Source: JAGQPD01 sp020426865
GTDB taxonomy: Bacteria > Planctomycetota > Planctomycetia > Pirellulales > Pirellulaceae
Assembly: GCA_041399065.1 (NCBI GenBank)
Contig: JAWKTN010000002.1
Location: 434,001 to 498,000 of the forward strand
Reading direction: 5' to 3'
Length of the DNA stretch: 64,000 nucleotides
Shown here: positions 57,046-64,000 of the stretch, one piece after another
How positions within the stretch are numbered: the first letter of the stretch is position 1
How the letters are laid out: each line of letters begins with the position of its first letter
Position numbers and translations under genes: made by a program
The notes under the pieces: model-generated
The model's database searches: none
Told to the model about the DNA's origin: nothing
Seen by the model: only the letters and a program-made list of their open reading frames with translations

Positions 57046-57612
57046 CTAGAGCAAGGAAGACCGCAAATCGTCCAGAAAGCTGTCCAATGCTTCGGTTTGC
57101 ATCGCTGGATCCTTGGCCATATCGTCCCAGCGTCGGACAAGCAGCGAGTCGCTAAACCCTGGTTCGGACTCGAATTCACTCCGTTCGTCTTGCGACATCA
57201 CTCCCCCTTGATCATAGAAGCTCTGTCGCGACGTCGGTGACAGTTGATCGACATAACCGGCATCCACCGTGCATAGATAGCGCTTGGCTGCCACGTGTAA
57301 ACGGACCGGCTCGCAGACGTCGGCCGCAAAATGTTGCCGCAACCATTCGTATCCACGTCGCTCATGCTGGTCGTCCAGGCTCTGAGGGTTCGTGGCTGGC
57401 GACATCTGGCCACCGACGTCCGGCAGAATGTGGCCGATATCATGGAGCAATACGGCGGCTACCAATGCCGGGCGGGCCCCTTCGCGTCGCGCCAGCGTGG
57501 CCCCCTGCAAGGCGTGCTGCAACTGGCTGACCGCCTCAGTCCCATAACGAGCACCACCACGTTGCCGAAAGGTCTCCACAATTTCCGCGACAGGACCAGA
57601 AATATCTGTCAT
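57046..57612 (-). CDS. PhnZ-like HD-domain diiron oxygenase
   Basis: The 188 residues match phosphonate-cleaving HD oxygenases (PhnZ/TmpB type, TIGR03276). Ligand and gating residues seen, with PhnZ numbers from memory: Y23 and E26 (Y24, E27), H33 (34), H57-D58 in LLHDIGH (58, 59), H83 in DQHERRGYEW (80), H106 in RLHVAAKRYL (104), D163 in RRWDDMA (161). The Y-x2-E pair separates this group from ordinary HD phosphohydrolases. PhnZ oxidises 1-hydroxylated aminophosphonates to phosphate and an amino acid; the true substrate here is unknown. It heads a leftward unit with a permease and an Fe-ADH. No PhnY-like dioxygenase is in the window. Confidence 0.8.
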   Translation of the reverse strand: MTDISGPVAEIVETFRQRGGARYGTEAVSQLQHALQGATLARREGARPALVAAVLLHDIGHILPDVGGQMSPATNPQSLDDQHERRGYEWLRQHFAADVCEPVRLHVAAKRYLCTVDAGYVDQLSPTSRQSFYDQGGVMSQDERSEFESEPGFSDSLLVRRWDDMAKDPAMQTEALDSFLDDLRSSLL

Positions 57613-57735
57613 CGTTCCCCTTTCACTTCGTCAAACTACCTGGCCACCTACCGTGACTTGCCATTGTATTGAATTCCCTTGGTCGTTCCACGCCGCAAGC
57701 AGCACGAAATAACGACGCAAACAAAATCTTCACAA

Positions 57736-57765
57736 TTGATTCACGAACCGAGTCCACCGTACAAT
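57736..57765 (+). promoter_or_regulatory. Sigma-70-type promoter of the thioredoxin-like gene
   Basis: TTGATT (57736-57741) and TACAAT (57760-57765) are 18 bases apart. The start of transcription would be near 57772, giving a leader of about 38 bases before ATG 57810. The same region also lies upstream of the leftward HD oxygenase gene. Confidence 0.5.
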
Positions 57766-57809
57766 GCTGGTGAGATAGTCAAGCCGCTGCTGAAAGGTCC
57801 CATGTTCCC

Positions 57810-58946
57810 ATGAACGTATCGCGAATCGCATTGTCGCCGTCGACACCATTACACAAGAACGGCGTCAGAATATTTGCGACCTTGTCGGTCGCGTTGTTAC
57901 TGACAGCACCCCCGGTCCATGCCCAAAATGTGACCGGTTACCAAACTATGGATGATCCATTCCTGTTTCTCATACGCGAACCAGCCGTATGGCAGGATCT
58001 AAAGCTGTCGGACGAACAACGCACGTCCCTGCAGCAACTGAATAGTCAAGTCGACGGCCGGCTCTTGGCGACTCGCAATCAGAACGTCGAACAAGGGCAA
58101 CCGATTCTGCAGGAGATCCGCAACACCTCCCGCGAGAAGATTGCACAACTGCTGGACGATCAACAGCGGCAACGACTCAAACAAATCACCTATCGGTTGC
58201 GTGGCGTTCGCTTGATCGTCATCCCCGAAATCGAAGGACAGCTGCAGTTGACTAGTCAGCAACGCACGATAATCGACGAGATATTTCAGGCCAACGACCG
58301 AAAGATGCAGGCACTGCGCGAGCGGCAACAGAATGGCGAGTCGCAAGCGACGTTGGATGAGGAAGCCAACGCCCTCCAGCGTGACGAACAGCAAGTGGCA
58401 TTTTCGACACTCACCGGAGAACAGAAGTCGCAATTGGCGAAAATCGTCGGCCCACCATTTGCGTCTGATGAACTTGGCAAGGTGCGGTTCAAGGCACCTG
58501 CCATCGATTTGTCGGGCGGCACGGTCAATGGTTCGGTACCGAAGTCAGCCGGTGCCGCCGGCGAACTGGTGACGATCGTGCATTTTTTTGCCTTCGAATG
58601 CATCAATTGCCAGCACAACTATCCGTCCTACTTGCGCTGGCAACAGGAATTTGCTGGCAAGAACGTGGCCATAGTCGGAATCCATACGCCCGAACTGGGG
58701 TCCGAGCACGACGTCGCGCTGCTTAAACAACGTTTGTCGAGCGAAGGTCTAAAGTTTCCGGTGGTTGTCGATAACGACAAGAAGAACTGGGATAACTGGG
58801 GCAATAGCATGTGGCCCAGCGTCTATCTGATCGACAAACAAGGGTATCTGCGTTACTGGTGGTACGGCGAATTGAATTGGCAGGGTGCTCCCGGTGAGCG
58901 GTTGATGCATCAACGGGTGGAAGAACTGTTGGCCGAAAAACCTTAG
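57810..58946 (+). CDS. Secreted thioredoxin-fold protein with N-terminal helical domain
   Basis: A signal peptide (FATLSVALLLTAPPVHAQ) is followed by about 190 residues of charged helices (LKLSDEQRTSLQQLNSQVD, LTSQQRTIIDEIFQANDRKM) that look like a Spy/CpxP-type or coiled-coil domain. From residue 245 comes a TlpA/DipZ-type thioredoxin fold: VTIVHFFAFECINCQHNYPS with the active-site CINC, then IVGIHTPELGSEHDVALLKQ, FPVVVDNDKKNWDNWGNSMW with cis-Pro WPSVYLID. It would reduce or shuffle disulfides in the periplasm. It stands alone but lies directly upstream of a cytochrome c operon, which may need apocytochrome thiol reduction. Confidence 0.8.
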   Translation: MNVSRIALSPSTPLHKNGVRIFATLSVALLLTAPPVHAQNVTGYQTMDDPFLFLIREPAVWQDLKLSDEQRTSLQQLNSQVDGRLLATRNQNVEQGQPILQEIRNTSREKIAQLLDDQQRQRLKQITYRLRGVRLIVIPEIEGQLQLTSQQRTIIDEIFQANDRKMQALRERQQNGESQATLDEEANALQRDEQQVAFSTLTGEQKSQLAKIVGPPFASDELGKVRFKAPAIDLSGGTVNGSVPKSAGAAGELVTIVHFFAFECINCQHNYPSYLRWQQEFAGKNVAIVGIHTPELGSEHDVALLKQRLSSEGLKFPVVVDNDKKNWDNWGNSMWPSVYLIDKQGYLRYWWYGELNWQGAPGERLMHQRVEELLAEKP

Positions 58947-59371
58947 TCACATAACCAGCAGCACGACAAACACGTTTCAACTACCGCGGCCATCAAGGTC
59001 GCGTCGTACCGCTGTGCTCCCGGCGCCTATGCGTTAGGGAACACAACCACATGGAAGCGGCAACACAAGCCACGTGAGACCAGCTCCTAGCGATGGTCTC
59101 ACGAGTCCTTGCCGAACTCGCTGCATATCCGCTCGTCAACCGATCGGAAATATATCTCGTAAGATCGCGAGTTTTCGACTCGTCTAAGGGTCCGGGCCGG
59201 AACGTGGAGCAAGGCACAAACATTGCGTCGGAAGGCCCCAAAGGCTGAGCGACTGCGACATGTTGGCGAGTTGTGTGCGGCACGCACGCACACCGGGCGA
59301 TGATGTGTGTCGATGCAGCACAGTATCCGTGGGACGGTGGGATCACGCAAGAAAAGTGAGCGACGGCAATC
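58947..59371. other. Intergenic gap upstream of the cytochrome operon
   Basis: About 425 bases without a supported gene. Frames on both strands lack family motifs. It should hold the promoter of the octahaem cytochrome gene; no convincing sigma-70 boxes were seen. Confidence 0.4.
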
Positions 59372-60808
59372 ATGAAACGCCAATCCGCTTCCTGGCTGTG
59401 GGGACTGGGCCTTACCGCGGTGTTACTATTGGGGCCGATTGTTTACGCCTTGGCGATCCATCGGCGGCCGCAAGCGAATCCCTGGGACCACGTCCCACAG
59501 CGTCGGGCTCACGTGGGCCACGAGCATCTCATCGAAGGCCCGTTTGCGTCGGGTCAGGACGTCACGCGTCAGTGCCTACGTTGCCACGAGGATGCCGCCC
59601 GTCAGGTGATGGCGACGACGCATTGGACGTGGGAGGCCAAGCCGGTCAAGGTTGCCGGACGCGACGAACCGGTGGCGTTGGGAAAGAAGAGCGCCGTCAA
59701 CAACTTTTGTATCGGCATCCAGTCGAACTGGACCAAATGCACCTCGTGCCACGCGGGATATGGGTGGAGCGACGCGGAATTCGATTTTCTCGACGAGCAT
59801 CATGTTGATTGTTTGGTCTGCCATGATCAGACAGGCGGGTATGTCAAAGGGGCCGCGGGGGAAGTGGCGAAAGGTGTCGATTTGGTCGCGGTAGCTCAAA
59901 GCGTGGGCGTTCCCAAGCGCGAAAACTGCGGCGGGTGTCATTTTCGTGGTGGTGGGGGCGATGCCGTCAAACACGGCGATCTGGATACGAGCCTTTATTT
60001 CCCGTCGGCCAACTTGGATGTCCACATGGGCAAATTTGATTTTCTTTGCATCGACTGCCATCGCACGGACCACCACGTGATCGGTGGTCGGTCGATGACG
60101 GTCAGTCTCGATGCGGCCGGACAGATTGCTTGCACTGACTGTCATCGTGGACGCGTCCACGATGACGGCCGCATCGAATCGCACCTGTCGGCTGTTGCCT
60201 GTCAAACGTGTCACATCCCCCACGCGGCCACTCGCGAGGCGACGAAGATGCATTGGGATTGGTCCGCGGCCGGGAAAGATGAACCGGAGGATCCGCACAC
60301 GTATCTGAAGATCAAGGGGCGTTTTGTCTACGAGTTGAATATCGTGCCGGAATACTATTGGTACAACGGAACATCCGATCGTTACTTGCTAGGCGACACA
60401 ATGGATCCGCATACCGTGACTTCACTGAACCGCCCACGCGGCTCGGTCGATGATCCGACCGCCAAGATTTTTCCCTTCAAAGTGCATCGCGGCAAACAGA
60501 TCTACGATCAGGTGCACAATTACCTCATTCAACCGAAGACCGCCGGCAAAGGGGGTTATTGGGAGGATTTTGATTGGGATCAGGCGGCGAGGCTGGGCAT
60601 GGAAACCGTGGGCTTGGACTACAGCGGCCAATTCGGTTTTGCGGAGACGGAAATGTATTGGCCGATTACGCACCTTGTGGTACCGAAGGAACAGTCGCTG
60701 CAATGTGCCGCCTGCCACGGCGAACAGGGCCGCATGAATTGGCAGGCATTGGGTTACCCTGGGGATCCGATCAAGTGGGGCGCTCGTAGTTCGGAGCCAC
60801 GACCATGA
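59372..60808 (+). CDS. Octahaem c-type cytochrome, tetrathionate-reductase (OTR) type
   Basis: An N-terminal anchor helix (LWGLGLTAVLLLGPIVYALA) is followed by eight CXXCH haem sites: CLRCH, CTSCH, CLVCH, CGGCH, CIDCH, CTDCH, CQTCH and CAACH. Family text includes TTHWTWEAKPV, NNFCIGIQSNWTKCTSCHAG and CHIPHAATREATKMHWDWSA, all typical of the OTR family. OTR enzymes reduce tetrathionate in vitro and can also act on hydroxylamine and nitrite; here a YeeE/YedE sulfur transporter follows two genes later. Stop overlaps the next start (ATGA). The product is probably membrane-anchored and periplasmic. Confidence 0.85.
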   Translation: MKRQSASWLWGLGLTAVLLLGPIVYALAIHRRPQANPWDHVPQRRAHVGHEHLIEGPFASGQDVTRQCLRCHEDAARQVMATTHWTWEAKPVKVAGRDEPVALGKKSAVNNFCIGIQSNWTKCTSCHAGYGWSDAEFDFLDEHHVDCLVCHDQTGGYVKGAAGEVAKGVDLVAVAQSVGVPKRENCGGCHFRGGGGDAVKHGDLDTSLYFPSANLDVHMGKFDFLCIDCHRTDHHVIGGRSMTVSLDAAGQIACTDCHRGRVHDDGRIESHLSAVACQTCHIPHAATREATKMHWDWSAAGKDEPEDPHTYLKIKGRFVYELNIVPEYYWYNGTSDRYLLGDTMDPHTVTSLNRPRGSVDDPTAKIFPFKVHRGKQIYDQVHNYLIQPKTAGKGGYWEDFDWDQAARLGMETVGLDYSGQFGFAETEMYWPITHLVVPKEQSLQCAACHGEQGRMNWQALGYPGDPIKWGARSSEPRP

Positions 60809-63438
60809 AATCGCACGTAACGAGCCTGGCTGGTCTGTTGGTCGTGGCACTGGCAGCCCACGGTGACACGTCCCTGCCTTCGCGTCCCCCGCTTCATCCA
60901 TCGTTTGCCCTGCTCGATGACCAAGGCCACCTCGTGCAGGATTCGGGGCTCCCCCTGTCGACGATCAGAACGTGCGGGGCCTGTCACGATACGCGGTACA
61001 TTTCTTCACACAGCGGACACGCAGACGCGGGATCGTCGTTGATTGGGAAGGCGGGCACGCGTCCCTTCGAAATCGGTCCGGGGTTATATGGCCGGTGGGA
61101 TGTGTTGCGCAACGTGCGCATTAGTGCCCCCTCTGACACGATTATCGATCTTTCAACCGACGACTGGATTCGCGAATTCGCTGACCGCCACGTTGGCGGT
61201 GGCCCGGCGACTGGCAATCGAGACGCTCACCAAGAAGCCCCACAACATTCGATCGAAATGAATTGTTTTCTTTGTCACGCGTCGAACCCGAACAATGAGG
61301 CGCGGATCCTCGCGATCCGTCGTGGGGAGTGGGAGTGGGCCAATACGGCAACGTTGCTCGGCAGCGGCATCGTCGAAAAACAGGATGGCACCTATGGCTG
61401 GATACCCGATGCGTTCGACAAGAACGGGAAACTAATCGGTATGTTGGCGCAAATGCAGGATCCTTCTAGCCGACACTGTGCCCAATGTCATTCCGTCGTC
61501 CACCAGGAGATGGATATGCCGTTAACGTTCAGCACTATCGCAAAGGATGATCCTGTCCAACTGAAGGGACAAATCATTTCACCCCAACGGATATCACATT
61601 CAGGACTGAACGTTGCCAATAAAGAGTCGCTATCGCGTGCCTTCGACGTGCATGCCGAGCGGATGCTCGATTGTACCGACTGTCACTTTGCCAGCAACAA
61701 TCCGGTTCACCAGCGGCGGGACCGGGCACTGTTACCCGACCACTTGACGCACGATCCCCGGCGTTTGGACAACAGTGCCTACCTCTATCGCCCCTCCCAT
61801 ACGTTTGGAAGTGGGCACCAAGCGACGCTGCGGAGTTGCGAATCATGCCACGACACAGAAGAGTCGCACGACTGGCTGCCGTACGGGAAGCGGCACCTGC
61901 AAAAGCTTAGCTGCGAAACGTGCCACATTCCACGCCTATTCGGTCCAACCGCGGAATCGATCGATTGGACGGTTGTCGACACAGATGGCAATCCCGTCAT
62001 CGCCTATCGAGGCACGGAGTTTGGCGAATCGCCTGCTTCCCACCGTCTTAACCAGGGATACGAACCGGTCTGGCTAATGTCATCGGACAACGGTCGATCG
62101 AAGCAGCAATTGGCACCCTACAACATCGTGACGACGTACTACTGGGGGTACGGAGAACTGCACACGCCCATTCCACGCCGATTCATTCTCGCGTCGTACC
62201 TGGACGATCACGTTTACCGCCGGGATATTGTCGCGACATTCGACGCAGATGGTGACGGCTCGGTCGGTGCAAAGGAATTGTCACTCGATACAAGCGAGAA
62301 GCAGTCCTGCATTGCCGACCGGTTGCGCGATGCAGGTTTTTCCGATGCGCACCTCGTAGCGGATGTGCAGGCCCATCCGATTCATCATGGCATCACAACA
62401 GGCCACTGGGCAATACGCGACTGCACGGCATGCCACAGCAGTCAATCGCGAGTGACACAACCGATACGATTGACAAAGCAGCGTCTGATAGGGGCCGAAC
62501 TCGTCGTCAGCGCCGGCTCATCGACGCTGGTGCGCGATCGCATAACCGATCACGACGACGGTTCGTTGTGGTACGATCCGTCGGACGGTTCGGGCCGGTT
62601 GTACATTTTGGGGCACCATTCGCGGGCTTGGGCAGATTGGTTGGGGATCGGGGCGTTTGCGATGACCGCGGTTGGCGTATTCGGACATTCCGTACTCCGC
62701 TACCGCTCGCCGAAATCGCCCGCTACCCCCCAATACCTCGAACCATATAGTGTATATATGTATCCGTTCTATGAACGGCTATGGCATTGGCTGCAATCGG
62801 GGGCGATTTTACTGTTGCTGCTGACGGGGATCGTGGTCCACAAGCCGGATTTGTTCGCGATGTTGCCGCTGGCGATGGTGGTGCGTGTGCACAACGTGCT
62901 GGCCGCGGTGTTGGTGGCCAACGCCTTCTTGTCGCTGTTTTATCACTTGACCAGTGGTGAGATCAAGCAATACGTGCCGCAACCGCGGGGTTTTTTTGAC
63001 CAGGCCATATCGCAAGCGTTGTACTATGTTCGGGGGATTTTTCGTGGCGAGCCGCATCCATTTGAGAAGACGCCGCAGCGTAAGTTGAATCCGCTTCAGC
63101 AAATCACATACTTGGCAATTCTCAATATCCTGTTGCCCCTACAGATTGTCACGGGGGCGATGATGTGGGGGACTCAACGGTGGCCGGCGTGGACCGATTG
63201 GTTAGGAGGACTATCGCTTTTGGGCACCATGCATGCACTCACAGCCTGGCTGTTTGCCACGTTCATTCTGTTGCACGTCTATCTCACGACGACAGGTGCC
63301 ACACCGCTCGCGGGGATCAAATCGATGATGTTAGGTTGGGAAGAATCTGGCAATGAAAGCGGTGCCGGCGATTCGAAAGCGCACGTTCAGGACGCGAGTG
63401 TCGCGGCAGCAACCGCCGTGACACACGCGGCAGAGTGA
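60805..63438 (+). CDS. Heptahaem cytochrome c fused to cytochrome b561-type membrane domain
   Basis: After a signal peptide (LAGLLVVALAAHGDT) come seven CXXCH motifs: CGACH, CFLCH, CAQCH, CTDCH, CESCH, CETCH, CTACH, spread over residues about 57-545. An EF-hand-like loop (FDADGDGSVGAKELSL) lies near residue 475. From about residue 650 there are four or five membrane helices with the b-haem His pattern of cytochrome b561 (ERLWHWLQSGAILLLLLTG, VVRVHNVLAAVLVANAFLSL, TMHALTAWLFATFILLHVYL). One polypeptide would thus carry quinol oxidation in the membrane and a haem wire to the partner OTR cytochrome. Gene overlaps support one complex. Confidence 0.85.
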   Translation: MKSHVTSLAGLLVVALAAHGDTSLPSRPPLHPSFALLDDQGHLVQDSGLPLSTIRTCGACHDTRYISSHSGHADAGSSLIGKAGTRPFEIGPGLYGRWDVLRNVRISAPSDTIIDLSTDDWIREFADRHVGGGPATGNRDAHQEAPQHSIEMNCFLCHASNPNNEARILAIRRGEWEWANTATLLGSGIVEKQDGTYGWIPDAFDKNGKLIGMLAQMQDPSSRHCAQCHSVVHQEMDMPLTFSTIAKDDPVQLKGQIISPQRISHSGLNVANKESLSRAFDVHAERMLDCTDCHFASNNPVHQRRDRALLPDHLTHDPRRLDNSAYLYRPSHTFGSGHQATLRSCESCHDTEESHDWLPYGKRHLQKLSCETCHIPRLFGPTAESIDWTVVDTDGNPVIAYRGTEFGESPASHRLNQGYEPVWLMSSDNGRSKQQLAPYNIVTTYYWGYGELHTPIPRRFILASYLDDHVYRRDIVATFDADGDGSVGAKELSLDTSEKQSCIADRLRDAGFSDAHLVADVQAHPIHHGITTGHWAIRDCTACHSSQSRVTQPIRLTKQRLIGAELVVSAGSSTLVRDRITDHDDGSLWYDPSDGSGRLYILGHHSRAWADWLGIGAFAMTAVGVFGHSVLRYRSPKSPATPQYLEPYSVYMYPFYERLWHWLQSGAILLLLLTGIVVHKPDLFAMLPLAMVVRVHNVLAAVLVANAFLSLFYHLTSGEIKQYVPQPRGFFDQAISQALYYVRGIFRGEPHPFEKTPQRKLNPLQQITYLAILNILLPLQIVTGAMMWGTQRWPAWTDWLGGLSLLGTMHALTAWLFATFILLHVYLTTTGATPLAGIKSMMLGWEESGNESGAGDSKAHVQDASVAAATAVTHAAE

Positions 63439-63451
63439 GGAGTTGGCGACG

Positions 63452-64000
63452 ATGCAAGCAACACCAGCGGTGAGTACTGGCGAAAAAACAATACACTCAC
63501 CCAAACCGTATTGGCACCCTTATTGGGCAGGACTTTGGCTGGGGATCGTGTTGTTTTTGTCGTTCTTCGTCACGGGGAACGGACTCGGGGCATCCGGGGG
63601 GTTGAATCGCCTGCTTGTATTCGTCGAGGACCGGGCGGCTCCCGAGCACGTCGATCGCACGCCGTATTTGCTGAAAATGGCGGGGGGTGACGTCAATCCT
63701 TTGGACGACTGGATCGTCTTCGTAACGGTGGGCGTGGTAATTGGCGGTTTTGTGTCGGGATGGTTCGGCAATCGCATCCGCTGGGAGACGGTGAAGGGAC
63801 CACAAATCAACAACCCAACACGTTGGGCAATGGCATTTGTGGGCGGGACGCTGATGGGCTACGGTGCGCGCCTGGCACGGGGATGCACGTCGGGGCAGGC
63901 TCTGTCCGGCGGCGCCGTTTTGTCTGTTGGGAGCTGGGCGTTTATGTTCGCCGTATTCGGCGGCGCCTATGCATTGGCCTTTTTTGCGCGCAAGCTCTGG
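63452..64000 (+). CDS. YeeE/YedE-type sulfur transporter, cut by window end
   Basis: ATG 63452, 13 bases after the preceding stop and near GAGGAG, begins a frame open to the last base (183 codons). Helices start at YWAGLWLGIVLFLSFFVTG and VFVTVGVVIGGFVSG. The DUF395 signature ARLARGCTSGQALSGGAVLS carries the conserved Cys of thiosulfate/sulfur-compound transporters, followed by SWAFMFAVFGGAYALA. It completes a three-gene cytochrome operon, which points to import or handling of thiosulfate or another sulfur anion. The 3' end is outside the window. Confidence 0.8.
   Translation, partial: MQATPAVSTGEKTIHSPKPYWHPYWAGLWLGIVLFLSFFVTGNGLGASGGLNRLLVFVEDRAAPEHVDRTPYLLKMAGGDVNPLDDWIVFVTVGVVIGGFVSGWFGNRIRWETVKGPQINNPTRWAMAFVGGTLMGYGARLARGCTSGQALSGGAVLSVGSWAFMFAVFGGAYALAFFARKLW

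Noticed and set aside
57046..57612. Ordinary HD phosphohydrolase (dGTPase or ppGpp type)
   Set aside because: The Y23-x2-E26 pair and the positions of all metal ligands match PhnZ-type oxygenases better.

Overview
The window looks like a chromosomal segment of a Pirellulales-type planctomycete. This rests on family content: three DUF1501 proteins, a DUF1549/DUF1553 'PSCyt' protein, two DUF1559 prepilin-type proteins, PEP-CTERM and dockerin-like secreted proteins, a '[11 protein letters not shown]' surface-protein N-terminus, and an ECF sigma factor next to a Ser/Thr kinase with a WD40 tail. No rRNA, tRNA or CRISPR array was recognised. Both window edges cut genes: an RND pump at the left and a YeeE/YedE transporter at the right.

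Layout. 1-6.4 kb: an RND pump end, mobB, and a NapA/FdhA-like molybdoenzyme locus in which gene after gene seems to have lost its middle (deletions, frameshifts, an in-frame chimera). 6.5-12.4 kb: secreted PEP-CTERM proteins, a DUF1559 protein with a lipoprotein partner, and a LuxR-type regulator. 12.7-15.8 kb: a leftward sulfur-relay operon, TusA-like, DsrE-like, a TusA-like domain fused to a core MetE-type methionine synthase, then a membrane SRPBCC protein. 16.1-18.4 kb: an LRR lipoprotein, a DUF1559 protein and a long gap. 18.4-28.8 kb: two tandem DUF1501 genes, a 1550-residue PSCyt protein, a cytochrome c-WD40 protein, and a convergent third DUF1501 gene. 28.9-30.3 kb: a pair of bacterial PH-domain membrane proteins.

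30.3-32.4 kb is a graveyard of mobile DNA: a Tn3 transposase tail, a 5'-truncated XRE/HigA-like gene, a GTACTCG inverted repeat, seven perfect three-base-loop hairpins, and an IS1182-like transposase killed by an in-frame TAA. 32.5-39.5 kb: a 1892-residue RTX-like surface protein and a TPR-methyltransferase. 39.7-44.7 kb: ECF sigma and kinase-WD40. 44.7-50.5 kb: esterase, PQQ propeller, Gly/Tyr-rich protein, DUF4160/DUF2442 pair and a LacI regulator. 50.6-53.6 kb: a glucoamylase-like enzyme with an apparently leaderless promoter, a decayed dockerin protein, and an AT-rich repeat patch.

53.6-57.6 kb: a leftward set suggesting phosphonate metabolism (PhnZ-type HD oxygenase, MFS-like permease, phosphonoacetaldehyde-reductase-like Fe-ADH). 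57.8-64 kb: a thioredoxin-fold protein, then an operon of octahaem cytochrome (tetrathionate-reductase type), a heptahaem-cytochrome b561 fusion and a YeeE/YedE sulfur transporter. Two loci therefore deal with reduced sulfur. The most novel candidate is the TusA/DsrE/TusA-MetE operon.
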